DNA of 64,000 nucleotides, from NCBI GenBank assembly GCA_026770025.1, contig JAMXDE010000065.1, forward strand, positions 1 to 64,000. The letters are read 5' to 3'. The DNA comes from Craspedostauros australis (Eukaryota > Bacillariophyta > Bacillariophyceae > Mastogloiales > Achnanthaceae). Below are positions 19,134-29,578 of the stretch, one piece after another. The translations under genes were made by a program, and so were the position numbers. Position 1 is the stretch's first letter. Each line of letters starts with the position of its first letter. The notes under the pieces were generated by a model. It did no database searches. It saw only the letters and a list, made by a program, of their open reading frames with translations, and had not been told where the DNA came from.

Positions 19134-22100
19134 ATGAGCCACCCACGCCCAAAATCTCCCGCCAACACCCACCAGCCTTCGCCAAAGGTTCACCGTCCTC
19201 TCGAAGGTCGCGATGTCCACTCTCCTCGCCAGGGGCTCAACCCTTATGCTCTCCCCTTCGTACCATCGGTGTCTCATGACCAATCTAGGATGATTGCACC
19301 AGTGGCACGCTTTGTACCATCCCCACCCCTCGCCAACTACCCAACCATTCTCTACGGTCCAACCCCTGCGTCCCCTCCAACGCATGCCAACTACAACTAT
19401 CCCACAGGAGGTGGGCACTACAACGCTGCGATGCCAACTGTTGGGTATGATGCAAACTTGCATTCTGCTTTCGTTGGCATCCCAAACTACCCCATGCCAC
19501 CTATGGTTGCCACGCCTGCTCCATACGGTACCTCTCCAATGCCACCAATCGCACACGGCATGCCAATCACCTGCTTTGGCAACTTGAAATGTCAAGATTG
19601 TGGTATCGTGTTCTGCGGTTGCTGCAATCCGGCATATGCAAGACTCTCGTTCTGCCCGCAATGTGGAGCAAACCATGAAGGAGCTGGGTGGGTGGGCTTT
19701 GCCCCAGATGATCGCAATCAAAACCACTCCGAAACGGCACCTCGTCCGCATGTCCAAGCGAATCGCAGCGTTGTCATGTCTGCTCCAGTCCCAACCAGCA
19801 TTGACAACAATTGCAATGGTGATACAATGATAGGTGACACCATCATCAACAACGAAGCCTCAGCCCCTGGATGGCCAACCTGGACAAAGGATATGGCTGC
19901 AAAACAGAAGCTCCTATCCCTCTTCGGGATGGCTGGCAGAGATCCAGGCGTGCTGAGGAACTTCCCAAAGGGCGGATACCCAGGGATTTCGACCAAGGCC
20001 AACAGATATCATTGGGATTCCATGGAACAAGCATGGGAAGAGCATGTTTCCATCTTTTGGGATGCAGCTGCCCCCAACACCAAGGCTCCACCCCAACTGT
20101 GTGATGCCATCAAGTATGTCCAACATGACAAGGCTCTCCCTCCTGCAGGATTGTTGGAGACTGTCTGTCACTTTGCCTTCTTTGGAAATGACGACTTCTC
20201 TAAAGCTGCACGTGCAATGCTGGCATGCAAATGTGGTGCCATAGAATGCAAGCGCATCTTGCAATTTCACCATCATGCCCTGCCAGCAGAAGAACAAGCC
20301 AAGGTCGCCAACACTCGAATCACCATGCGCCGAGAAAAGCACAGTCAATTCAAGGATTTGGCGGACACGCTTCTATCTGGGAAGTCAATTCCAAAAATAA
20401 AGCGACCGTACCGTCCACCTGAAGACTCCCTCAAGAATGCCATCTCATACATCACAACCATCGGGCACTACAAGGGTGGCAGATCGCGTACTGTGATGCT
20501 CGATGGCATTGTCTATGATAACTTGCCAATCTTTGTTCGCGACAGTACTCCTCCAAGGGAACTGTTCCGTGACTACATCAAGGGCAATGAGAATGCAGTC
20601 GGCTTTCCCACCTTCCACGACCTCCTCAAGCTGCTGACAAGATGTGGCACTTCACACACCGCCTTGTCCTCCTACTACATGGACATGTCGAACGTCATTA
20701 CTGAATTCAAACTCATGATGGAAAGGATCTTGGAATTACTCCCTGACATCGACGCAACCACAGATCTTCGCGCTGAAGTTTCCATGCTGGTGGACGATGC
20801 TGATGCTACTTTCACCTTTGTGAGATGGGAGTATACCAACTCCCATATGCAAGTTGAGTGTGATGATGACCATCTCCACTCTGCAACATTTGCTCTCACC
20901 GAATGTGATCGGCAGCCATCGAAGCACGTCTGCAAGAAGTGTGCTGCTGCCATGACATTTTTTCCGATCCGCGCCAAGAAAGCCGTCGAAACTGCCAGGC
21001 AATGGATTACAGATGACAATTTTTTGGAGGAGGTGGAAACGATGCCACGTGCAGTCGACTTCTGCAGTGATCAGATGAGAATCTACATGGCTCATCGGAT
21101 CAGGGCGATGGTGCAGTTCAAGCAAAGTGAGCGAAACAACCAATACTTGATGACCCACCCACATGCATGTGTCGCCACGATTGACCACAAGTGCAAGCTC
21201 CTCCCCACCGCGAACAAAGAGACCCAAAGTGATTTCTTTGGAAAAGCAGGAATGTCACTTCTGGGTGTGATGACAGTCATCTTCGCGGATGGAAGATTTG
21301 AACATCGATTCATCGACCTGCTCATTGAGGGGCGTTCTACACAAGACACTCTACAGGTTGCTGGTGCACTGAAGCTCCTCCTCAGAGACATTCTACCCAA
21401 ACTACACAATGGTCTCGAGGAGGTCATCTTTCAGAGTGACAACGCCAGCTGCTTCGCAAGCCCGTCATCCATCCGACTTATCCACGGTCTCAACAGAGGT
21501 GAGCATGGGGTTGCATTCGACATGAAGGGGTATGATAAGAAGCATCCCATTGCTGCTATCAAGCTCAAATCCAAGTCCAAAATCGAAAGCAGCACGACAA
21601 TCGCTGTCAATACCATCGACGCTGTCACAACTACCACATCTACAAGTACAGCTGATGACACTGCTGCTACCGCAATAGCCACATCTGCAAGTACAGCTCG
21701 CGGTATCGAGGCAACCATGAGGACAACTGTTGGCATCATCACCAAGGTCAACAAGAGCACGAAACGCCCAATCAAGGCAAAATGCGGAAGAAAGGCGAAG
21801 AGGGCTGTGGGAAGGAAGCCTGTTGCGAAAACGCCAGAACAAAAAACACGAGCGAAGAGAATGGCGCAGAGAGCAAAACACAGACGCATCAAATCCAACG
21901 CGTTTTTGTTCGCGAAGCGAAAAAGTGAGGACCAAGCCATCAAGAACCGCGGATCAACGCCACCATCAAAACTACCCAAAATCACGCAGTGGCTGTTCAC
22001 AGAAGCCCAGACCGGCAAGAGTCCAGTGGATGGCCACTTTGGCATCGTGGGCAACGTTCTAAGACGAGCCATCAACCGCACAAAGGGCGCAAAGGGGTTG

Positions 22101-23111
22101 ACAGAGAAAGGTATCTACACCAACCTCATCAAGCACAAGATCAAGGGGACAATCATTGTGCTTGCGCATGCTGGCAAGTTGAAGGGCACCACCGTCATGC
22201 AATCCGATGGACTCGAAAACAAGCCATTTCGAACAGAAGAGATTCCCTGCCGAGGTGTGCATCAGGTGGACTTTCGCGATGGCAGCGCTGTACTCACATC
22301 ATCCTCTGGTGTCACCGAGCCAGAGATCATCGATCAAGAAAAGCTGGACAGCTACGACATCCAAGACCTGCAAATACACTTCGAAAGCGACGAAATCAAA
22401 GAGATCGAACCTGCCTTCGTGAAGACGCCAGGTGAAGCCAAGTCTCTGCCAACATACGCAACACGCACGTCACGCGCTCGCGGCAAGCCTGATACTCCAA
22501 AAAGTGCTGTTCTTCGCAATCTCGTCACAAATTGGGTCTTCGATTTCATCTCACAGCCACGCCCTGGCGACGAAGCCAACACTGTCACAGTTGAGCAGAA
22601 GGTCGAGGCTCCTGACTTTGTCGAATCGGGTTGGGCAATCACGTATACCAAAAAGGCGAGTACGAAAGCGACCACGAAGACAGCAGCCACGAAATCAACT
22701 GCAAATTCATCGTCATCATCAGCAGCATCATCGGCGGCACCATCTGTATCAGCATCGCCAACTGTGAAATCGTCATCGAAGCCACCTGCCAAATCAACCG
22801 TGATGCACCCCAATGTGTCGTCCTCTTCGGAATCCAAACCATTGTGGGCATCCGAACAAAAAATCAGGATGATGTCACCCACGAAGAAGAAGAAGACGCC
22901 ACAGCTATCTGAAAAGGTCCGAAAAGCTGCGTGCGAGGCAATCGAAGAAAGCAAAGACAGAACTGACAGGATCACCTCGTATGCTTTGTATGAATGGTTG
23001 ATGGAAAGGGTGATGAAGTATGATTGGGAGCAGAGGGTGTCAATCCAAGCCTCCTTCTTCAAATCGTTTCTGAGAAGTGGCGAGAAGAACGCCGAGTCCT
23101 CCACAGAATAG
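19134..23111 (+). CDS. Large zinc-binding, DDE-like transposase-family protein (1,325 aa)
   Basis: I chose the ATG at 19134 (MSHPRPKSP). The frame is open 82 codons further upstream, but that part overlaps a TATA-like tgtatatatc (19077-19086) and reads as non-coding. Residues 1-145 are Pro/Tyr-rich. Residues 147-177 form a Cys cluster (KCQDCG, CGCC, CPQCG). Residues 430-545 resemble the helical N-terminal region of a family of transposon-encoded proteins in aquatic eukaryotes. A Cys/His segment (576-603, HVCKKC) follows. A possible RNase H-like core has D684 (ATIDHKC), YFGK-like FFGKAGMS, D769 (FQSDNASC) and E957 (FTEAQTGKSPVDGHF). About 140 basic, Ser/Thr-rich residues are inserted between the last two acidic residues. 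The C-terminus is Ser/Ala-rich and then helical. The ORF is intact with no introns evident. No terminal repeats were found, so it may be a stranded transposon gene or a domesticated one. Family placement is from memory of motifs. Confidence 0.7.
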   Translation: MSHPRPKSPANTHQPSPKVHRPLEGRDVHSPRQGLNPYALPFVPSVSHDQSRMIAPVARFVPSPPLANYPTILYGPTPASPPTHANYNYPTGGGHYNAAMPTVGYDANLHSAFVGIPNYPMPPMVATPAPYGTSPMPPIAHGMPITCFGNLKCQDCGIVFCGCCNPAYARLSFCPQCGANHEGAGWVGFAPDDRNQNHSETAPRPHVQANRSVVMSAPVPTSIDNNCNGDTMIGDTIINNEASAPGWPTWTKDMAAKQKLLSLFGMAGRDPGVLRNFPKGGYPGISTKANRYHWDSMEQAWEEHVSIFWDAAAPNTKAPPQLCDAIKYVQHDKALPPAGLLETVCHFAFFGNDDFSKAARAMLACKCGAIECKRILQFHHHALPAEEQAKVANTRITMRREKHSQFKDLADTLLSGKSIPKIKRPYRPPEDSLKNAISYITTIGHYKGGRSRTVMLDGIVYDNLPIFVRDSTPPRELFRDYIKGNENAVGFPTFHDLLKLLTRCGTSHTALSSYYMDMSNVITEFKLMMERILELLPDIDATTDLRAEVSMLVDDADATFTFVRWEYTNSHMQVECDDDHLHSATFALTECDRQPSKHVCKKCAAAMTFFPIRAKKAVETARQWITDDNFLEEVETMPRAVDFCSDQMRIYMAHRIRAMVQFKQSERNNQYLMTHPHACVATIDHKCKLLPTANKETQSDFFGKAGMSLLGVMTVIFADGRFEHRFIDLLIEGRSTQDTLQVAGALKLLLRDILPKLHNGLEEVIFQSDNASCFASPSSIRLIHGLNRGEHGVAFDMKGYDKKHPIAAIKLKSKSKIESSTTIAVNTIDAVTTTTSTSTADDTAATAIATSASTARGIEATMRTTVGIITKVNKSTKRPIKAKCGRKAKRAVGRKPVAKTPEQKTRAKRMAQRAKHRRIKSNAFLFAKRKSEDQAIKNRGSTPPSKLPKITQWLFTEAQTGKSPVDGHFGIVGNVLRRAINRTKGAKGLTEKGIYTNLIKHKIKGTIIVLAHAGKLKGTTVMQSDGLENKPFRTEEIPCRGVHQVDFRDGSAVLTSSSGVTEPEIIDQEKLDSYDIQDLQIHFESDEIKEIEPAFVKTPGEAKSLPTYATRTSRARGKPDTPKSAVLRNLVTNWVFDFISQPRPGDEANTVTVEQKVEAPDFVESGWAITYTKKASTKATTKTAATKSTANSSSSSAASSAAPSVSASPTVKSSSKPPAKSTVMHPNVSSSSESKPLWASEQKIRMMSPTKKKKTPQLSEKVRKAACEAIEESKDRTDRITSYALYEWLMERVMKYDWEQRVSIQASFFKSFLRSGEKNAESSTE

Positions 23112-25737
23112 AATAATGTCCAGAAACAAGGAATGTACCATTCGACTATCGCATTCTGCTTGTAAACTTACTCCTGGTATACTCTGGTGGTGTGCTCTAC
23201 TCGCATCGTAGTCGCTCCCTTCTCATATCATACCCATACTATAATCGCACCATACTATATTCGCACTGTACTCGCAGCTCCATACTCGTGAACTTGTCGT
23301 GCGACATGGTCGTCGTCCGATCTCTCTACAACACTCCATTCTCCATCTGCGCACTTCTGGAACAGGAACAGGCACGAATCGCGAGCGTCTTCACGCCATA
23401 CTACGTCGCCTCCGCCATCGCAAAGAGAGTCGGTTGTGTCCACATTCACATCCATATCTAGATCACTTCTGCGCATAACAGATATTGCGGTGGCGCCGCC
23501 CATAGCATTCAAGCGAGGTACGCTCTTCTTGCCTTGCTTCCGACGCTACGCTGATACTCCCTGCGCGCATGCAGCGACTCATCGTAAACATTGTCGAATC
23601 AACTTCATGATGGATAATCGGCGCAGACGTCGACGACAGCATGATGATGTTTGGCATCCGCTCGCGACCTTCGCAATACGCAAAGCTTGGATCCGTGCCT
23701 CCAAATAAACGAGAAGAAGATCCTGGGCTCGGCCACCTTCGCGTGCTGCTTCCTCAGTGGAGGATTCCATGATGGTGGCAGCCGATGTGTTGCCTGATGT
23801 GCAGCTGAGATATTCGTGGAGGCATGTCGACTACCTTTTCAGCATCGTCGTTGTTGTGATCTTCGTTGTTTGTTGTGGTGCGTGCGTTAATGTTGATTTG
23901 CGCAGCCCGTTCCTCCCTCCGCCGTGCGCGTTTGTGTTCTTGTGCCTTGTCTGATGGCTGCGCTTTGCATGCCCACCATTTAGTGATGAATGTCGTTTGT
24001 TGCCAATAGACAGACCCGACGCCATCGATACGACATGGCTCATTCATGAATGCGATCACAAAGTGAGTAACAGAACAAGCACACCACAACGACAGAGGCA
24101 ACGACGACAATGTTGGATCATGTATGCAGGCGAACCGAAGTTGTTTCTGATATGTGATAAGTGTCCATGGTTGCTGTTGCGTTGTTCACAAGCGGTCGCT
24201 GTGACATGCGTGATGCAAGAATGACGGTTGTACTTCCTTCACGTGACCACAAATACAGAGATTTCTCCGAAGTGGTGAACACAACACACACGCAACACAC
24301 ACTGCAACCATTGCCCATCTGTTCTCTGCCGATCAACCACGATGCAGACAATCAGGCATGGAACGCAGGGACGATGACAGTATTCGCTATCGCACACAAA
24401 ATGCTTGCAGCTATTGTATTCTTATAGTACTGTACTATTGTACGGTGATAATCGCCTCTGCTCCACTGTCCATTCTCAAGCCAGCAGCTCGCGACGATCC
24501 TCAGCCTATCGCTCTCACTGATTGTATTCCGTGTGGAAGGCAAGGATTGCAACACTCGAGCAAAACTGTCACATTCAACGCACCCACCCCACAGATCAAC
24601 AGATGCAAGAAAGGTCCAGGGGACCACCCGATGTGATCGCGGCGGCCAAAAAGCTGTTGCGGCTAGCAGTTGTCCGCCCCTGACTTTACCTCCCATGCAA
24701 AAGTAGGCACGAAAAAAAAATGCAACTGATTTGCGCCAGCACTGGTGGTTCGAGTCTCGGCGGAATGGTTCGGCAGTGGAGCCCATTCTCGTGTTGTTTG
24801 TCTCTGCTCGATCCCTCAAAATGACAAATTCAACGTCTGTCTCACCACCAGGATCGGAATCTCTGAAACGTCCTCTGACGCCAGATCATGCAAACGGAAC
24901 CATGGAATTGGAAAAAATGTGGTCATTTGGCACCTTCTTCCTGCCCAAATCGTGTTGCCATTTGCACAATGATGGCTGCCACAACAGGAAAGGTCAAAAT
25001 CAACCGACAACGACACGAAACACAACACGAGAAACAACAAAGGAAACGACGCTGCCACCACCAGTCTCTTTCCGCGTCGAGCCATCAGCTCAGCAGATGA
25101 ACATGACATCCCATGTTCAAGGGGAGCAACGCAGGTTGCGCAGGACTTTGTATTGACAAACTAAGCATCGCATTAAATAGTATTCTATAATACAATGTTT
25201 TGCACACCACAGAATAAGTCATTGTGCTCCATTACATTATATAATACTGTGTTGTGTGGTATTCGCAAGTGTTGCTGTTGCAACTGATGCGCAGGGATGC
25301 CGCCGACGCTGTGCTGTTTGGCACGACACGCCCAAAGGAGGAAACCCCAAACCGAGCCAAATCACCAACAACGCGAGGAATCAACGTGTCACCAAACCTG
25401 CCGCAACGTCACCATCCACACCGTTGGGTGTCATCGCCGTCTGATATCGACCGTCAAAATCGTCATCATTTTCGTCCGCGGTGAAGACAAGTCGGCGAGG
25501 TATTTGTGTCGTAGAAGCTAGCTAAATATATCTAACCCTAATGGACAACACGAAAAATGATGTTCTAAAAATATCACGTGTTACGATGTCAAATCCGCAA
25601 AAACGTACGATTCTATCCTGAATGGGGCCCTAAGCCAATCAGATCACTCCATTTTGAACACAAGATACCTTCCGAACAGGGGGTGACCAAGACCGAAACG
25701 ATCGTATAACGTCAATCGAAAATATTATGAAATCCTG
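23112..25737. other. Gene-poor interval
   Basis: No recognisable protein or RNA gene. Weak minus-strand frames at 24043-23831, 23770-23579 and 23512-23255 have a somewhat protein-like composition and could be exons of one small gene. A plus-strand frame from 24822 (MTNSTSVSPPGSESLKR) could be a first exon. None has a known domain, so I leave them unannotated. Confidence 0.4.
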
Positions 25738-25782
25738 GAGTTGAGTTATGAACGCCCCAAAAAGAGCGTTCATAACTCAACT
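25738..25782. repeat. 18-bp perfect hairpin
   Basis: gagttgagttatgaacgc (25738-25755) is followed after 9 bases by its exact reverse complement (25765-25782). It could be abutting terminal inverted repeats of small DNA transposons, since a Harbinger-like remnant lies 400 bp downstream. Confidence 0.85.
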
Positions 25783-26189
25783 CTCGCTTTTCATCCGGGT
25801 CTCGCCTCGTGCCTTCCTCTCAAATCGCTCCTCCAACGGCAATTTGGGAGTTTTTTATATTTCCTCCCTCGCATGCGGTGGCATCAGTTTTCAAAACCTC
25901 TGTTGTGCATGTATTGTCGTGCTACCCTCTACTTCCTCCCTTGTTTCTACCATCGACATGCGCTATTTGTCCATCTCCTTTCATGCATGTCGTGGCCTTC
26001 CATCATGTAGCTTGTTCCAAGAGCTTGGATTATGGTTAGCATTTCCTATATTATTGGCATGTGCTCTATCATCATGGATTGCTCCTCTTTCCTCCAACAT
26101 TGCTGCAAGGTAGCCACCTCTACTGTCCTCATCATCGCTGAGCAACTCATGGCACAGCAGCGTCTTCTCACGTTCGCTGTTGCTGACTA

Positions 26190-26522
26190 CCTCCACAATG
26201 GCTTGCCTACTGCTTTGCACAGAGGCTGCTACAAGAGCTCAGGGTTTTCTCTCACGACATCAGTATCTTCTGGCATAACATTCTTGAACATGGTGATGTC
26301 ATGGAGCTCTACAACTTTGTTGGTATGACTAGGGAGTCCTTCACCCAACTTGTTGCTGTCTTGAAGCCATCCATCAAGGCTCTTCCTGTCAATCAATGAT
26401 CTGTGACCCCGTGTCAATGCAATCTGGCACGTCGCAGATACACGCATATTGATGTGGCTGCAATTGTCTTGAAGTATCTCCAACACATCCGCACTATGCA
26501 TATTCAGGACGAAGAGCAATAA
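26190..26522 (+). pseudogene. Decayed Harbinger-like transposase fragment
   Basis: One frame reads as the N-terminal part of a PIF/Harbinger-type (DDE_Tnp_4) transposase: FVGMTRESFTQLVAVLKPSI, an in-frame TGA at 26397, then RRRYTHIDVAAIVLKYLQHI. The catalytic domain is absent. The match is by motif feel only and is weak. Confidence 0.35.
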
Positions 26523-26778
26523 TGCATGGAAGATGCAATGCATAGACGATCAAAAGCCACCCTGGTGTACATGGCATGCCACCAAGTCGGAAGCATATGA
26601 AGGAACATCCAAAGCAGTTAGGAAAGCACATCAAGAATCCAAGGCTGCAAAGCTGCAGAGAGCACGATTGCGCCAAGGGAGCAAGATCCAGATCGAAACG
26701 TGGATGGTACACACGACTCATATAGATCCATTGAGTCGATACCTTTAACGGGACTAGGACCGTGACTCGGGATAGGGG
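26523..26778. other. Unassigned spacer before the tandem duplication
   Basis: A 71-codon plus-strand frame (26533-26748) is basic and unrecognised. The sequence here does not end in an LTR, unlike the equivalent position before the second unit at 31309. Confidence 0.4.
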
Positions 26779-26948
26779 CGCGCCAGCCTCGCCAGTTATG
26801 AAATTATGAGCCACGCAAACACCTCCAGTATCTTCCTCTCGGTACCCCCTGTTTCTGTCGCAGGCGGCCGAAAAAGAGGGCCCCCCCCAAAATAGAAAGA
26901 AGTGAAAGAAAAAGAGGAACAACAAACGAAAAAGTGAGCGTCGTGCCG

Positions 26949-28278
26949 TCACATGTAAAGTGCGGTGATCCTGAGTCGGTCTGCGAGCGGCCACTGAAGG
27001 TATGCGGTTGGCATGTCCTCATTTGCGCGCTGCCGACGCCACCGCCCATGCTCGGAGACTTCGAGCTTGGTTGCTGCTCGCCGACACCCGGGACGTTGTC
27101 GGGAAACGTGTGTTCGTCCTCCCCGTTGGTACATGTGGAAAGAGTAGAATCTGGTAGGGATTGGCATCTCTTGCGCGCCGATGGCTGACCGTAGGAAATG
27201 ATTGCCGCGGCCTTGTTGCTCCAGAAGGGACGGGTATACGAAAGTCGTACGGTAGAAATGAGACGTCCATGGTTGTCCGGAGGAATGATGGACCACGAGG
27301 TCGGTCGGTACGCGATGGTCTTGGTCACGCTGAGCGCGTAGTAGCCAGTTGCCGAGGCTGAGATCGGAGGAGGAACGGAAGGCGATGACGACGTTGGCTT
27401 GTTGGCTGCGATCGGACTTCGTCTGCATGGCCAGCCGGAGCAATACGGCGCCTGTGGCAGGTGGTAGGTTGTTGCTGTCGGCGTCGCGTGGTTCCAGAAT
27501 GGTGACGTCTGCCCATGTGATGCCGAAAGCCTCTGAGGCTCTGAGCCAACCCAACCAGCCCACAAGGTTGATGATGCCTGCCATTGCGGCCGTTCGCCGC
27601 TGTTGCGGAGTGACAGCATGGTGGTATTGATGTAGGAAGCCTTGGTCCATGAAGTGGACATGTCGGGCGAGGAGAGCGGCTGACGGTCGTGAGTCTTCGC
27701 CGAGGCGGGTCCGCATGCCTTGGGTGAGCATGGAATAGCTGAGGTGGTCGGTGGGAAGGCGTTCATTCACAACGATTGGGCGTTGGTTGGCATCCACCAT
27801 GGCGCGTTCTGGGTTGGCGAGACACATGTTCCAGGTCAGGAAGGCTGATGCGGCGCTACGCAGTCCTCGCACTGTGCTGAACTTGAGAGTCCGGTCGCCG
27901 AGTGGATTCTTGCGTGTGGGCGCTTGTGTCGCGTAGTGTTCTTGGGCCCACATGATGGGGATGGTTGCCAAGTGAGGTGGCGTCCGTATATTTGGTGGCT
28001 GTAGTGTTGGGATGCCGTAGGTTTCCCCGAACTTGCGCAGCACGTGGATCTTGCTCCCATACGTAGTTAGCATGCCCGCCACCCAGTTGTGCGCGAGATC
28101 GATGATCCGCATCCGTTCGAGTCGAAGTAGGTGGTGATCGGCCGGACTGGGGACCAGTTCGCGTTGGAGATGGACACGGACCGTGCATGCTTCGCACACG
28201 AACAGGCCCAAGATGCTGAGGTTGGGTGGCAGGATGAGACCCTTGTGGTTGCGTAGGCGTGTGTGGAAAGGGTGCCCC
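26949..28278 (-). CDS. Tyrosine recombinase, 5'-truncated (copy 1)
   Basis: About 420 residues are open. The frame begins inside the LTR junction at 28278 with no convincing ATG, so the N-terminus is missing. The C-terminal catalytic domain shows the first Arg in GWLGWLRASEAFGITWADV, a FHMYQRGGRTHVSR box standing for the H-x-x-R region, EHGRWRR, and the nucleophile Tyr in MPTAYLQWPL. The stop is at 26949. This pattern fits phage-integrase/Crypton or DIRS-type recombinases, which cut and join DNA through a Tyr-phosphate link. An N-terminal FVCEACTVRV may be a metal-binding start. The H-x-x-R region is slightly abnormal. It is likely a mobile-element fragment. Confidence 0.62.
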
Positions 28279-29087
28279 TGTTGAGATGTACATGCGTGTA
28301 TATGTCAAGATGTACGTATGTGTATGTGCATCGCTCACCCGCTATTCTCGTATACTCACGTACGAACGGTACAACTACATTCGTGTCGTAGTGAACTGTA
28401 GTTTGACAAAATCACACCACAAATGGAACACACGAAAATGAGCAGGATTTCTGGAGGAAATCTGCAAACAACAATTTCTGAGAGTATCAGGAACATCGTC
28501 CGTCCATCCATCAATGGGAACATATGGTACCAAGCGCAACTTGGTATACTTCCCAACTAAACCTCAAATGACGATATCCGCACCGAGACGTCGACATCAT
28601 CGACGGCACGTGACATCTGGAGAGCAGAAGGACGACAACTGACATTGACAGGATGTCATCATGTCACCACGTCGACACCTGTCTCCAAGTCAGAACAGGA
28701 GGCGAAGATCCGATGACCGAAGAGGATCAGCATCATGGATACAGAAGGTGAAGTTCAAATGGTAAGTACTCATGGAGTAAGAGCCAGTACTGAATGAACG
28801 GAGTGTCGAATGCGGAGTACGCATCGAACACGGAGTATCGTGTAGCACGAGCACACGATGTTGAGAAAGAGAGAATACAGAGAGGAGCGAGAGAGAGAGT
28901 CTCGCGTACCGACTCATAGTCGGAGACCGAATCTACGAAATAGATTGAAGCACCGAGAGCATCGGGCAAGAGAACGAACGGACACCGAGAGGATCGGAGT
29001 GCCAACGTAATGAAATAGCAAACGAACGACTATCAACCAACACCATCTTCCACGATCGTAGGTTACCATGAGTGGAACTTGCCAACA
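28279..29087 (+). repeat. B-family LTR, unit 1
   Basis: TGTTGAGATGTACATGCG...GTGGAACTTGCCAACA, 809 bp. It truncates the recombinase gene on its left and is joined on its right to the 3' part of another LTR. Confidence 0.85.
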
Positions 29088-29578
29088 TTCATTGCATCAC
29101 CAATGGAACATGACATCTGGAGAGCAGAAGGACACCTACTGACGTCGACAGGATGTCATCGTGTCACCACGTCGACATCTGTCTCCAAGTCAGAGCAGGA
29201 GGCGAAGATCCGATGACCCATGAAGATCATGGATACTGAAGGTGAACTTCAAATGGAAAGCACTCATGGAGTAGGAGCCAGTACTGAATGAACGGAGTGT
29301 CGAATACGGAGTACGTATCGAACACGGAGTATCGTGTGCGACGAGCACACGATGTTGAGAGAGAGAGAATACAGAGAGGAGCGAGAGAGCATCTCGCGTA
29401 CCGACTCATAGTCGGAGACCGAATCTACGAAACAGATTGAAGCACCGAGAGCATCGGGCAAGAGAACGGGCGTACACCGAGAGCATCGGAGTGCCAACTA
29501 ATGAAATAGCAAACAGACAACTATCAACCAACACCATCTTCCACGATCGTAAGTTACCGTGAGCGGAACTTGCCAACA
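29088..29578 (+). repeat. Partial B-family LTR, unit 1
   Basis: It starts inside an LTR (tgcatcaccaatggaacatg) and runs to the LTR terminus CCAACA, so only the last ~490 bp remain. The terminus is fused directly to the middle of the RT coding region at 29579. Confidence 0.85.

Noticed and set aside
19029-23128. 13-bp direct repeat atgtccagaaaca on both sides of the large ORF
   Set aside because: Too long for a usual target duplication, not next to any terminal repeat, and possibly chance.
24745-24765. tRNA-like B box (ggttcgagtct)
   Set aside because: No matching A box, acceptor stem or cloverleaf could be found upstream.
25520-25545. Telomere-like taaccctaa
   Set aside because: A single copy, with no array.
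26804-27766. 320-codon minus-strand ORF over the recombinase (and 31229-32296)
   Set aside because: It is an alternative frame of the tyrosine recombinase. The motifs lie in the other frame.
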